A program made the position numbers and the translations under genes. From JADMJV01 sp964649085 (GTDB taxonomy: Bacteria > Vulcanimicrobiota > Xenobia > Xenobiales > JADMJV01): a DNA stretch of 64,000 nucleotides. This document shows, in pieces, positions 43,392-52,070 of the stretch; within the stretch, counting starts at the first letter, position 1; each line of letters opens with the position of its first letter. The notes beneath the pieces were generated by a model. It did not search any database and had not been told where the DNA came from. It saw only the letters and a program-made list of their open reading frames with translations. Where the stretch lies: positions 1-64,000 of the forward strand of contig CAZYPN010000024.1 of the NCBI GenBank assembly GCA_964649085.1. The letters are read 5' to 3'.

Positions 43392-45200
43392 CTAGAGCTT
43401 TTCCAGCTCCAACTCCAGCACCGAAGCCGGATGCGACAGGCCGAAGGCCACCAGGTGAGCGGGATGCACCTCGCCCACCAGCCCCACCAGCTTGCGCTGG
43501 CCGTTGGCCACGGCCCAACACTGGGCCCCGCGCCCGGGCAAAAAGACCGGATCGTCGCTGGGCGTGGTTTCGAGCAGATAGCCAAAGTCGCGCAGCAGCG
43601 CCTCGGCCGTGGCCCGCATCGAGGCAAAGTCGACGCGCGGGCCGATGGCGGCGGCGGCCACCCGGCGCTCTTCGCTGGCTCCGGTTTCGCTGTCGTCGAG
43701 GTGTGACACATTGCCGATTTCAAAAATGCGCTGGGGCAACTCATGGTCGGTGTTCACCGACAACGTGTCGAGCAGCCCCGGCAGCAGGCTGACGCGCACC
43801 AGCGTCTGATCTTTGCTGATCGGCAATTGAATGACCACATGGCTGTTACCGCGGGCTCGACCCAGCTTGTCGTACTGGTCGATTTCGTTGGAGAGAATCA
43901 GGGTCAGCACTTCCAGATAGCCCAGCCCGGTAAGGCTTGCCCGAGCGGCCTGAGCCTTGCCCTCGAGGGGCTGCTCCTGGCCCACCGTAAAGGTGGGCAC
44001 CAGGGTGGGTTCGATATTGTGGTAGCCGTAGGCGATGGCCACGTCTTCGATCAGGTCGACCTCGTGCAGAATATCGTTGCGATAGGCCGGCACTTCCACG
44101 CTCAGCGGTCCCGAGCCCGAGTCGCCCACCCGGTGGCCCATGCGCTGCAGGCACTTGACCACTCCGGCCCGGTCCAGCTCGATGCCAATGTAGGAGGCCG
44201 CCCGTTGGGGGTCGAGGCTGGCCATTTGCGGGGTCAGGTCGGGCGTGTGGCGCTGTCGCGACCCATCGTCGATGACCACGGTCTCCAGCCGGGCCTCGGG
44301 GTCGAGTTCCAGCATGCTGGTCACGATGGTGTTCAGCGTCTTGTCGACAATGCGCTCTTCCACACCGGTAACGTCGATGAAGAAGTTGCGCGAGCTCTTG
44401 CTCACCTTGGTCGACTCGGAGTTGATGATGGGGATCAGGGCCATCACCTGAGCCTGCTCGTCGCTGAGCAGAGGGAACCTGGGCAGCTGTTGGATCAGTC
44501 GGGCGTAGGCCGTGCCCTTGGGGTGCTCGGCCAGCACTCGCGAGGGCGTCCACTGTTCCTCCAGACCGGTTCCCAGAGGGGCAAAGGTCAGTCCCTCGGG
44601 CTCCACGCCCGCATAGCGAAATCGTTTGCCTTTCAGGGTGTCGAGGTCGTAGACGCCGATGGAGGCTCGTTTGCGATCGCGCCCCAGGGCCCAGTGCAGG
44701 TTTTCCTGTAGCTTCATGATGACGCGGATCTTGTCGTCGTCGAGGCTCAGGTTGCGCACCACCGCGCAGGAAATGTAGGGGCGTTCCGGCACGTCGCTGC
44801 CCACCTGCACCGAATACCCCGAAGGGCTGCTGGGATAGCGCGGGCTCTCGAGCGTTTCTTCGAAGTAGTTGCGCAACACCCGGGCCAGGCCGCCGGGGTC
44901 GAACATGTCGGGGCGCACGGCCAGCAGCTCCATGCGCAGCACGTCTTTCTGACCGGCCTCCGACAGGCTCTGGGGCTGGGCTTTGAAGTCGGTGCCGCAG
45001 CGGTCACACACCACCGGCGGGTTTTCGGTTTCGGTGATTTCCATCAGGTTGCCGCAGCGCCCGCAGGCAAAGCGGCGCATGGTGGCATAGCCTTCCACGT
45101 CGCAGCCCAGGTGCTGCAGGTGTTCGACCAGTTCGTCGCGGCCAAAACGGCTGCGGATGCGCTCTTCTAAAAGATCGACGGGAATGCCAATTACCGGCAT
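43392..45200 (-). CDS. pheT: Phenylalanine-tRNA ligase beta subunit, archaeal/eukaryotic-type
   Basis: The product is 602 residues, much shorter than the usual bacterial beta subunit (about 800). It lacks the N-terminal EMAP-like tRNA-binding domain and the C-terminal FDX-ACB domain. It has the B3/4 editing domain, B5 domain and the inactive class II core in the order known from archaea and eukaryotes. A zinc ribbon (C46GRC49 and C65DRC68) is inserted near the N-terminus, which I do not know from standard PheT. The gene overlaps pheS by ten bases. Together they form the heterotetramer that charges tRNA-Phe. Confidence 0.93.
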   Translation of the reverse strand: MPVIGIPVDLLEERIRSRFGRDELVEHLQHLGCDVEGYATMRRFACGRCGNLMEITETENPPVVCDRCGTDFKAQPQSLSEAGQKDVLRMELLAVRPDMFDPGGLARVLRNYFEETLESPRYPSSPSGYSVQVGSDVPERPYISCAVVRNLSLDDDKIRVIMKLQENLHWALGRDRKRASIGVYDLDTLKGKRFRYAGVEPEGLTFAPLGTGLEEQWTPSRVLAEHPKGTAYARLIQQLPRFPLLSDEQAQVMALIPIINSESTKVSKSSRNFFIDVTGVEERIVDKTLNTIVTSMLELDPEARLETVVIDDGSRQRHTPDLTPQMASLDPQRAASYIGIELDRAGVVKCLQRMGHRVGDSGSGPLSVEVPAYRNDILHEVDLIEDVAIAYGYHNIEPTLVPTFTVGQEQPLEGKAQAARASLTGLGYLEVLTLILSNEIDQYDKLGRARGNSHVVIQLPISKDQTLVRVSLLPGLLDTLSVNTDHELPQRIFEIGNVSHLDDSETGASEERRVAAAAIGPRVDFASMRATAEALLRDFGYLLETTPSDDPVFLPGRGAQCWAVANGQRKLVGLVGEVHPAHLVAFGLSHPASVLELELEKL

Positions 45201-46693
45201 AGGGGAGTCTCCTTCAACCAGTTGAGGCGAGCGCGATACAGCTCGCCAATGCTGCTCAGTTCGTAGCGGAACATGGCCAGACGCTCTAGCCCCAGCCCCC
45301 AGGCCAGCACGGGAACCTGACAGCCAAAGGGTCGGGTGACCTCGGGGCGGAACACCCCGGCCCCGCCCATTTCGACCCAGTCCTCTTTGCGCTCGGACCA
45401 GACGAAAATCTCCACGCTGGGCTCGGTATAGGGGAAGAAGGCCGGACGAAACTGGAACTTCTTAAAGCCCATCTTGCTGTAGAAGGCCCGCAGCGTGCCC
45501 AGCAGGCTGGCAAAGCTGGCCTTCTCGTCGATGATGATGCCGTCGACCTGGTGAAACACCGGCAGGTGCTTGTAGTCGACGGTTTCGCGTCGAAACACCG
45601 GGCCCACGCAGAACACCTTGCGCGGTGGGTTGGGGTTTTCGGCCAGGGCGCGAATGCTGCTGGCCGTGGTGTGGGTGCGCAACACGGGCTGTTGAATCAA
45701 CTCGCGATTCCACTGATAGCGCCAGCCCAGCGAGCCGGTTTGACCGCCGTTCTCGTGGGTGGCTCCCACCGCCTCGACCCACTCCGAGCGGGGCAGCTTG
45801 CAGCGCGCCGGCTTGGAAATGTAGAAGGTGTCCTGCATGTCGCGGGCGGGGTGGTCCTGGGGCTGGAACAGCGCGTCAAAGTCCCAAAAGCCCGACTCGA
45901 CGTAGGGAGAGCGGGTTTCTTCAAAGCCCATCTCCAGAAACACTTTGCGGGTTTGCTGGATGATGCTGACAAAAGGATGCTCTTTACCGGGATAGGTGGG
46001 TTCCGAGGCCAGGCTGACGTCATAAGGGCGAAAGTCCACGTTCTGCCACTCGCCCGAGAGCATCATGTCGCTGGTCAGGGCGTTGACCTGACGGCGAACC
46101 TCGAGCCCGGCCTCTACCTGACGCCGCCCCTCGGCCGACAGGCGCACCCAGCGCAGAGTTTTGGGCCGCTCTTCCACGGCCCCGCGGCCGGCCAGCAGCT
46201 CGAGCGCCGCCTTGTGCTCGTCGCCGGCCAGCACCTCGCCCTGCTGCAGCTGCGCGAGCAGTTGCTCGTCGGCGGTGGGGGTACCCAGGGCGGCTTTGCC
46301 GGCCGGGGTCAGCACCAGCAGCTTGGCCTGCTGTTCGGCCCAGCCCTTGGACTTGAGAAAGCGCAGGCACTGGCCCACTTCCTGGTTGCTCAGGCCAGAC
46401 ACCTGAGCCACCTGTTGCAGGTCGGCCTGACCGCCGCTCTGGTCCAGGGCCTGGATGACTTTGCGCTCGGGAAAGCCTCCCTCGACCAGAGGTTGGGCCT
46501 TCTTGCCCAGGCGCAGCCAGAGCTGCAGCTCTTCGCGCAGTTCGACCTCGCCCGACTGGGAGCGCAACAGGCAGCAGGCACTTACCTGGCTCTGGTCGCG
46601 ACCGATGTTGCGCGCCAGGTCGTCGAGAGTGATTTCGGCGCTCTCCTTCTGAAGTTGGGAGAACACGGCATATTCGAGCTCATTGACTTGCAT
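45191..46693 (-). CDS. pheS: Phenylalanine-tRNA ligase alpha subunit, archaeal/eukaryotic-type
   Basis: The product is 500 residues, against about 340 for normal bacterial PheS. The first 200 residues are winged-helix DNA-binding-like repeats (EYAVFSQLQKESAEITLDDL and later LQQVAQVSGLSNQEVGQCL), a feature of archaeal and eukaryotic alpha subunits. The catalytic class II core follows with motif 2 (VFRRETVDYKHLPVFHQVDG) and motif 3 (LAWGLGLERLAMFRY). AAGGAAC precedes the ATG. It is the first gene of an operon with pheT, the oxygenase and the small ORF. Confidence 0.94.
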   Translation of the reverse strand: MQVNELEYAVFSQLQKESAEITLDDLARNIGRDQSQVSACCLLRSQSGEVELREELQLWLRLGKKAQPLVEGGFPERKVIQALDQSGGQADLQQVAQVSGLSNQEVGQCLRFLKSKGWAEQQAKLLVLTPAGKAALGTPTADEQLLAQLQQGEVLAGDEHKAALELLAGRGAVEERPKTLRWVRLSAEGRRQVEAGLEVRRQVNALTSDMMLSGEWQNVDFRPYDVSLASEPTYPGKEHPFVSIIQQTRKVFLEMGFEETRSPYVESGFWDFDALFQPQDHPARDMQDTFYISKPARCKLPRSEWVEAVGATHENGGQTGSLGWRYQWNRELIQQPVLRTHTTASSIRALAENPNPPRKVFCVGPVFRRETVDYKHLPVFHQVDGIIIDEKASFASLLGTLRAFYSKMGFKKFQFRPAFFPYTEPSVEIFVWSERKEDWVEMGGAGVFRPEVTRPFGCQVPVLAWGLGLERLAMFRYELSSIGELYRARLNWLKETPLCR

Positions 46694-46718
46694 AGCCGCG
46701 TTCCTTTTCTGTCGACCC

Positions 46719-47228
46719 TTACGACCCTGCCACCCGGGCGGGATTTCGCCAGTAGCGGTGAGCCTGCTCGGCTACCCCGGCCAGTACCAGATAAAGTACT
46801 GCCGTGAACGGGGCTTGCTGGCCAGCATAGAGGCCGGCCGTGGCCAGATCGACCCCTACCCAATAGCGCCACACCTGGGCCACGCCCAGGCTGGTGAGCC
46901 CTTGCAGAATGAGCGAGGCGGCCGTCAACCAGGCGTCGAGCGGCTGCATGAACTGCTGCAGGGTCAGCCCCAGCACCGGGATAAGCAACAGCCAGCGCTG
47001 GTGGGGTAACCACTGAAAGCGGGGCTGCGATCCCCAGCGCCAGCCTCCCCACAGCTGGGTTACCAGGTAAGTGGCGTTGAGCAGGCTCTGGCCCGGCAGA
47101 CCCAGCCGCCAGGCATAGTAGCAGTACCCGAACGAAGCGACGCTGGCCAGCCACCAGCCCCAGCGACGCCCGCGCGAAAGGGCGGCCACTCCGGCCAGAC
47201 TGAGCAGGCTCAGACAAAGGTCAAGCAT
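46719..47228 (-). CDS. PnuC-family nicotinamide riboside transporter-like membrane protein
   Basis: The product is 169 residues with about six to seven helices. The signature of PnuC is recognisable: SLLNATYLVTQLWGGWRW and a later VWRYWVGVDLATAGLYAGQQ. PnuC proteins carry nicotinamide riboside or other vitamin-B nucleosides by facilitated diffusion, with trapping by phosphorylation. The ATG at 47228 is supported by AAAGGG upstream; the in-frame extension to 47330 has no good start. The gene is shorter than typical PnuC (about 220), so the substrate is uncertain. It is divergent from the gene at 47342. Confidence 0.75.
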   Translation of the reverse strand: MLDLCLSLLSLAGVAALSRGRRWGWWLASVASFGYCYYAWRLGLPGQSLLNATYLVTQLWGGWRWGSQPRFQWLPHQRWLLLIPVLGLTLQQFMQPLDAWLTAASLILQGLTSLGVAQVWRYWVGVDLATAGLYAGQQAPFTAVLYLVLAGVAEQAHRYWRNPARVAGS

Positions 47229-47303
47229 GCAGAGCCCTTTCGCACTTGTCTCAAAAAAGCCTGAAGTAACATGACGGCAACACCTGAGCCTTGGCCGTGC
47301 ACC

Positions 47304-47345
47304 TAGACTGGGCCTGTGAACTCCATCCACGTGAGGCCTGCATGA
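47304..47345 (+). promoter_or_regulatory. Putative leaderless mini-ORF coupled to the next gene
   Basis: TAGACT (47304-47309), six bases, then GTG at 47316 opens a nine-codon frame (VNSIHVRPA) that ends in TGA at 47343-47345, overlapping the ATG of the next gene (ATGA at 47342-47345). The stretch CCTAGACTGGGC repeats the promoter motif before 18047. The arrangement suggests either a leaderless leader peptide or just the promoter with a short untranslated leader. Confidence 0.45.
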
Positions 47346-48481
47346 AAGTACAAAACCTGCCCACCCCCAATCTGCCGCGCACCCTTTCGGGCAATCCCGG
47401 ACCGGGCGACAAGCCGCCAGCCAAGGATCCTTATGCCGACTTTGCGGCCCTCGAGGGTGACAAGCATCGGGGCAGTTACGAGGCCGCCTACAATTTGAGC
47501 CGCGGCCTGGCCTTCGCGGTGGAAGGCGGAGCCCGCATCGGACAGACGATGCAACTGGGTAGTTCGCTGTTCGGGGTCGAGGCCGGGCCTCTGGCCGGAT
47601 CGATCGGAATTGTGGGTGGCACCATCGACGTGGCCCGTGGAGCCTCGATGGCCCAGCAGAGCGCCATCAATCGCAACACCACCGGAGCCGTGCTGGGTGG
47701 GCTGCAAGTGGCCCAAGGCGTGGCCACCTGGGTCAGTGCCGGAGCCGCTTTGGGCGGAGCCCCGGTGCTGGTTTCGCAGTTGGCCGCAGGAGCTGCGCTG
47801 GCGGCCTACGCCGGCCGTCACGGCTATGCCGCCTATGCCAAGAGCCAGGCCGGCAAAACCGACAAAGCTCCCCAGGGCGAGCGTCCCCAGGTCAGCGTGG
47901 AACTGGACCCCAAGGCCAAACCCCACGGCGAAGGACGCCTGCTGGAGAAGACTTTTGCGGCGGCCAAGGCCGTCAGTGACGCCGCTGGCCAGTTCGGCGG
48001 CATGGCCGCTGGCTGGAACAACGTTTCGGGCGTGTGGAGCGGCAGCGCTCCCACCGGCATCTGGCAGGGCCTGGGCCTGGTGGGCAGCACCTACACGGTG
48101 CTGCAGAGCGCCTCGCAGGTGGCCCGCTCGGCCGGCAACCAGCACCTGGAAGATACCCTGGCCGGAACGCTGGGCATTGTGCAGGGCGCGGCTAGCCTGG
48201 CCGTCAACCTGGGCGTCGGCGGCCGTTTGCTGCCCGGCATCGCGGTGGGCACCTACTTGCTCAAGCAGGCCGTTCCGTTGCTCCAGCTCAAGAAGCGCCT
48301 GGGTGCCAACGACGATGGCGGCGAGGGCGACGGCATGATGAGCCGGCTCAAGGAGAACATCGGTTACGTATTCTCGGGCCAGCCGGAACAGGCCCCCACC
48401 GAAACCCGTGAGATCAAGCGTCAGCCCCCGGCTGAAGAAGCCAAGAAGGACGCCGAGTCGCAGGACGAGCCTAAAAAGTAA
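47342..48481 (+). CDS. Hypothetical Gly/Ala-rich protein
   Basis: The product is 379 residues. It starts with the polar, Pro-rich region common to orphans here (MKVQNLPTPNLPRTLSGNPG). A long Gly/Ala-rich stretch of mild hydrophobicity follows (about 65-175 and 210-310), probably packed helices with glycine zippers, arranged as two similar halves (GIVGGTIDVARGASMAQQS and GIVQGAASLAVNLGVGGRL). The C-terminus is acidic and Lys-rich (EEAKKDAESQDEPKK). No signal peptide. It may be a pore- or membrane-associating protein, which is inference only. It converges with the SLH porin gene, overlapping it by 11 bases. Confidence 0.72.
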   Translation: MKVQNLPTPNLPRTLSGNPGPGDKPPAKDPYADFAALEGDKHRGSYEAAYNLSRGLAFAVEGGARIGQTMQLGSSLFGVEAGPLAGSIGIVGGTIDVARGASMAQQSAINRNTTGAVLGGLQVAQGVATWVSAGAALGGAPVLVSQLAAGAALAAYAGRHGYAAYAKSQAGKTDKAPQGERPQVSVELDPKAKPHGEGRLLEKTFAAAKAVSDAAGQFGGMAAGWNNVSGVWSGSAPTGIWQGLGLVGSTYTVLQSASQVARSAGNQHLEDTLAGTLGIVQGAASLAVNLGVGGRLLPGIAVGTYLLKQAVPLLQLKKRLGANDDGGEGDGMMSRLKENIGYVFSGQPEQAPTETREIKRQPPAEEAKKDAESQDEPKK

Positions 48482-50945
48482 GTTTGTAGACCCCGCTCAG
48501 TTGGGGTCCGCGCCACGAGAAGGGGTGAATGACGTCGCCGGTTCCCCGGGTTATCGACGCGTTCACCCCGTCTTGCGTTGAGTAGTAGCGGAAATCCAGC
48601 GAGCAGCTGCTGGTCTTGCTCATCTGGTAGTCGACTCCCAGGCCGGGGATCCATTGCATCGAGTCGATATTGCGAAAGTTCACCTGGCCGCTGGCGTTGG
48701 CAAAGCCGTTGTAGAGACCGCCGGGGTCGTGGTGGCCGTAGACGTGCACCCATTCGGCCCCTCCTCGCAGGTTCCAGTCGTCGGCGAACTTCCAGTTCAG
48801 GGCCAGCTGACCATAGAGGCTGGTCAGGTCGACCCGGTTCTGGCTGCCGCCCTGGGCCGGACTCAGGCGGGTGGGGCGGTTCCACTGGCTGGACTCCAGG
48901 TTGAAGTCCAGGGCCAGATCGGGGTCGGCCCAATGATGATGCAGGCCAAAGCCCAGCTCGCGCAGGCTGCCCCGCGGGTTCTCCAGCGGCTGCAGGTTGG
49001 CGCTGAAGCTGTTGCCCGAGGCCTTTCCGTAGAGGTTGGGATGGGCAAAACCGGCAAAGACGGGGTCGAAAAAGCCCGGAGCAAAGCCGATCACGTCCTG
49101 GGTGGGAATGCCCGGGCCCAGGGCTCCCCCTAGCACGCGCACGTCATACAGCGAGGTGCGCACCTGGCGCAGGAAGTTGGCCTTGAAGCTGATCTTCAGG
49201 TCGGGCTCCTGCCATTGGTAGCTGCCTTTGAAGGTCAGCCCTTCGCGATTCTGAGGGTAGTTGGCGCTGTCAAACAGCTGATAGCGACCGATGAAGTTGT
49301 AGCTGCGGGGGAAGCGGATTCCCAGCAGGGCGGCGTTGAACAGGGCCGGGTTGTAGGTGGGGTCGATGCGCATGGCCCCGGCCTGCAGGTTGAGTCGGCC
49401 CTCGTCGAGCACGGCCGCCACCTCGCCCTTGACGAGGTTGCCCCGACTGATGTAGCCCGAGTTGCGGTTGGACTTGTACTCCGAGCGTGCCGCTTCGAAG
49501 TTGAGCTTGACGCCCTCCTTGTTCTCGTCGAGGGGGAGCCAGTGGCGCAGCGACAGTCCATAGGTGGTCTGGGCTTGCGAGCCAAAGTTGCCGCCCCCCG
49601 AGGTGAACCCCAGGGCATTGTCCTGCCCGCCCTGCCAGCCGCCGATGGGCCGGGTGTCCACCCGATTGGGCAGCACGCCGGTGGTGGCGATCTCCTGGGC
49701 GCTGCGCTGTAAGGCGAAGTGCCCGGGCGGATTGACCCACTGTGTCTGTGTCCAGCCCGGAGAGTTCAAGTAGGCGACGTTGGTGATGTTGTCCAGCCCC
49801 ACCAGGGGGCCCGAGAAATCGGGCGATTCGTCGTAGTAGCGGGCCCAGTTGAGCTTGGCCTCGGTGTGGCCCCAGTGCAACCCCAGGTCGCCCCCCAGCA
49901 CCACGTGAGCATAGTTGGTTCCGGCAAAGAGGTTACCCCCGTCGCCGAAGCGCGAGCCGAAAAGCTCCAGCTGCAGTTTCACATCTTCTTGAGGTTGAAA
50001 TTCGCTCCATACCTGAATACCGAAGCCAGGGAAGCGCCCGGGGCCAAAGGCGTTGTTGTTGCCCTGGCCGGCGTAGATAAACGGGTCCATTCGCAAAGAG
50101 TCAAAGGCCCCCAGCGTGACCCGGGTGTGGGAGGGCTTGTGCAGGTAGTAGGCCTTCTCGAAGACGGCCCGGCTCCAGGGGCTGTAGAGCTCTTCTTGCC
50201 CGCCCGCGGAGACCACCTGATTGGCGGTCCAGGGGTTGGCCAGATAGGGGGCATTCACGCCCCAGTAGGCGTCGATCAGGCTGTTGCCCTGGGCGGTGTA
50301 GGCGGCCAGCTCCAGGCCGAATTCGTGATCGCTGTCGTTCTGGGTCTTGATGCCCAGCAGGGCCTTGGAGCTGAAGCCCACTCCATTGAGCAGAGCCCGG
50401 CCGTTGCGATAGTCCACCACCGGGATGAGACCGTGCACCTGAGGACGCAAAGCCGGCCCGAGGCTGCCTCCCACGACTTCGTGCAGGTTGAAGGTCGAAG
50501 TGCCCGCGGCTCCCTGGTGATTGAAGCTCTGGGTGAGGATGCGCGACTCGATGCTGCCGTAGAACTTCAGGGCCTCCAACTGGGTGACTCGCTGCTCAAG
50601 TCGGGAGGTGCTTTCCTCGAGGGCTGTCAGGCGCACCCCCAGCTGGGCCAGTTCGGGCTTGAGCTGCTGGCACAGTTCCTCGACCAGGCGCAGCTCGGCC
50701 TTGCTGGCCAGGGTGGCGGTGCTCTGGTCCCAGTGTTGCAACAGTCGGGCCAGCAGCCAGGCGACTTCGTAGCGCGACATGGCGCGGTCGCCCTTGTAGG
50801 AGCCGTCGGAGTAACCCTGGATCAGCCCTTTCTCGCGCAGGCGGGCCAGGGCGTCGGCCGCCCAGTGGGCCTCGCGTTGGGAAGGAAACAGGGGAGCCGC
50901 GAAGGCCTGGGTGGTGAGCAACAGGGCCAGGGTCAATTTTTGCAT
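48471..50945 (-). CDS. SLH-domain outer-membrane porin
   Basis: The product is 824 residues with a signal peptide (MQKLTLALLLTTQAFA). Residues about 17-75 form one SLH domain (HWAADALARLREKGLIQGYS, then AMSRYEVAWLLARLL). A coiled coil (about 85-135, LVEELCQQLKPELAQL) leads to a large beta-barrel ending in an aromatic C-terminus (GVYKLTF), the sign for insertion by the BAM machinery. SLH-coil-barrel proteins tie the outer membrane to the cell wall in Cyanobacteria (SomA), Deinococcus-type (SlpA) and Negativicutes (OmpM). This gene is the best evidence that the host is a diderm of the Terrabacteria kind. Confidence 0.92.
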   Translation of the reverse strand: MQKLTLALLLTTQAFAAPLFPSQREAHWAADALARLREKGLIQGYSDGSYKGDRAMSRYEVAWLLARLLQHWDQSTATLASKAELRLVEELCQQLKPELAQLGVRLTALEESTSRLEQRVTQLEALKFYGSIESRILTQSFNHQGAAGTSTFNLHEVVGGSLGPALRPQVHGLIPVVDYRNGRALLNGVGFSSKALLGIKTQNDSDHEFGLELAAYTAQGNSLIDAYWGVNAPYLANPWTANQVVSAGGQEELYSPWSRAVFEKAYYLHKPSHTRVTLGAFDSLRMDPFIYAGQGNNNAFGPGRFPGFGIQVWSEFQPQEDVKLQLELFGSRFGDGGNLFAGTNYAHVVLGGDLGLHWGHTEAKLNWARYYDESPDFSGPLVGLDNITNVAYLNSPGWTQTQWVNPPGHFALQRSAQEIATTGVLPNRVDTRPIGGWQGGQDNALGFTSGGGNFGSQAQTTYGLSLRHWLPLDENKEGVKLNFEAARSEYKSNRNSGYISRGNLVKGEVAAVLDEGRLNLQAGAMRIDPTYNPALFNAALLGIRFPRSYNFIGRYQLFDSANYPQNREGLTFKGSYQWQEPDLKISFKANFLRQVRTSLYDVRVLGGALGPGIPTQDVIGFAPGFFDPVFAGFAHPNLYGKASGNSFSANLQPLENPRGSLRELGFGLHHHWADPDLALDFNLESSQWNRPTRLSPAQGGSQNRVDLTSLYGQLALNWKFADDWNLRGGAEWVHVYGHHDPGGLYNGFANASGQVNFRNIDSMQWIPGLGVDYQMSKTSSCSLDFRYYSTQDGVNASITRGTGDVIHPFSWRGPQLSGVYKLTF

Positions 50946-51012
50946 AGCCCCATCCTAACCAGAAAGCTCCGAGCGAAACTGACATTTTCATGGTTTTTTG
51001 GGTAGGGCGGCC

Positions 51013-51018
51013 TAGAGT
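51013..51018 (+). promoter_or_regulatory. Putative -10 element
   Basis: TAGAGT within CCTAGAGTGAGGTCATCGAAC resembles the CCTAAACTGGGCTCATGGAAC stretch at 18047. Here the ATG lies further on, at 51049, after a short leader with AGGAGG at 51032-51037. Confidence 0.45.
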
Positions 51019-51048
51019 GAGGTCATCGAACCAGGAGGTAGGCCCGTC

Positions 51049-51798
51049 ATGGACATCCGCAATCAGTATGCATTCTCTCAGAACAACTTCATCGGCCACA
51101 CGTTCAGCCGCAGCCACACCCCCCTGGTGGTGGCTTCCGCCGCCGATGGACAGCCGGTGGTGAAGCCTTGCCTGGCCGATTCGTTCATCCCCGAAAGCGA
51201 CCACGTCGCTCTGGCCAGCCGCCCCAATGCCGAAACCCCCTGGCAGCCCGTGCGCAGCCTGGCCGAACTCAAAGAATTCGTGGCCAACACCCCGGCCGAC
51301 CAGCTCGGCAACAACCTGGGCGTGTGGACCGATAAGCGCCGTTTCTGGGTGGTGGGAAGCCGCGACGGCCAGCCCCAGAACCGCGAAGTGCAGACCTTTG
51401 GCGACCGCTGGAAGAACATGGAAACGGTGGTCACCCGCGGCCTGGTCGACCGGGCCTTCCGCCCCGAAAACGACCCCGCCGCTCAGCCTGTCGAGGCCCT
51501 GGTTGGCCTGGAAGCGGCCCGCGTCAGCGTGGACCCCAAGTCTTTCACCCTCAGCGACTCGCAGTTCCCCGGTAAAGAGGTGGGCTTCTTCCACGAGGTC
51601 GGCAAGTTCAGCGAGCACGACGTCTACGTGGCCACCAGCATGGCTCCCTACCAGTTTGAATCCATCAAGAACACCACCAGCGAGCGCCAGGAAGACCTGA
51701 TCCAGCCCGGCGGCTTCGGCGGCGGAGCCCCGGTCTACGTGATGCCCAAGGCGCTGGGGGGTCAGGACGCTGCCAGCCAGCCCAACAACTTCGCCTGA
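51049..51798 (+). CDS. Hypothetical protein, lineage-specific type
   Basis: The product is 249 residues with no recognised domain. It starts with an aromatic polar stretch (MDIRNQYAFSQNNFIGHTFS). Two short segments, VRSLAELKEFVANTP and FWVVGSRDGQP, recall the repeated small domain of the orphan at 18047 (VKNLAELKLLYQMYR), so the two may be distantly related. No signal peptide or membrane helix. AGGAGG precedes the ATG. Function unknown. Confidence 0.72.
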   Translation: MDIRNQYAFSQNNFIGHTFSRSHTPLVVASAADGQPVVKPCLADSFIPESDHVALASRPNAETPWQPVRSLAELKEFVANTPADQLGNNLGVWTDKRRFWVVGSRDGQPQNREVQTFGDRWKNMETVVTRGLVDRAFRPENDPAAQPVEALVGLEAARVSVDPKSFTLSDSQFPGKEVGFFHEVGKFSEHDVYVATSMAPYQFESIKNTTSERQEDLIQPGGFGGGAPVYVMPKALGGQDAASQPNNFA

Positions 51799-51801
51799 GT
51801 C

Positions 51802-51836
51802 TTGAAACGGTCGGTATCAACCATTAGTATGTATGT
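51802..51836 (+). promoter_or_regulatory. Promoter of second vapBC, sigma70 type, leaderless
   Basis: TTGAAA (51802-51807), 17 bases, TAGTAT (51825-51830), six bases, ATG at 51837. The GTATGTATG repeat over the -10/start region could also be part of an operator. Confidence 0.75.
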
Positions 51837-52070
51837 ATGAAGACCATCACGATCAATGTGTCGGAGCCGGTGTATCGAGATTTTCAAGAGCACGCGCGAG
51901 CCTGCGACCGTACCACCTCTGAATTGATTCGAGAAGCTATGGAAATGTACCGGCTTGCTCGCATTCGCCCCAGACGTAGCCTTCTCGAGTTGCGGCCACT
52001 GTCACTAGGACAGGTGTTGCAGCCCATCACTTCAGAGGATGACCTGCTCGACGAGATGCTGGATGGCTAA
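51837..52070 (+). CDS. vapB: Ribbon-helix-helix antitoxin of second VapBC module
   Basis: The product is 77 residues. The start KTITINVSEPVYRDFQEHA, followed by TTSELIREAMEMY, is a ribbon-helix-helix DNA-binding fold of the CopG/MetJ type; the acidic tail (EDDLLDEML) would block the toxin. The ATG has no ribosome binding site but follows a sigma70-like promoter so closely that the message should begin at the start codon. The stop overlaps the toxin start by eight bases. Confidence 0.87.
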   Translation: MKTITINVSEPVYRDFQEHARACDRTTSELIREAMEMYRLARIRPRRSLLELRPLSLGQVLQPITSEDDLLDEMLDG

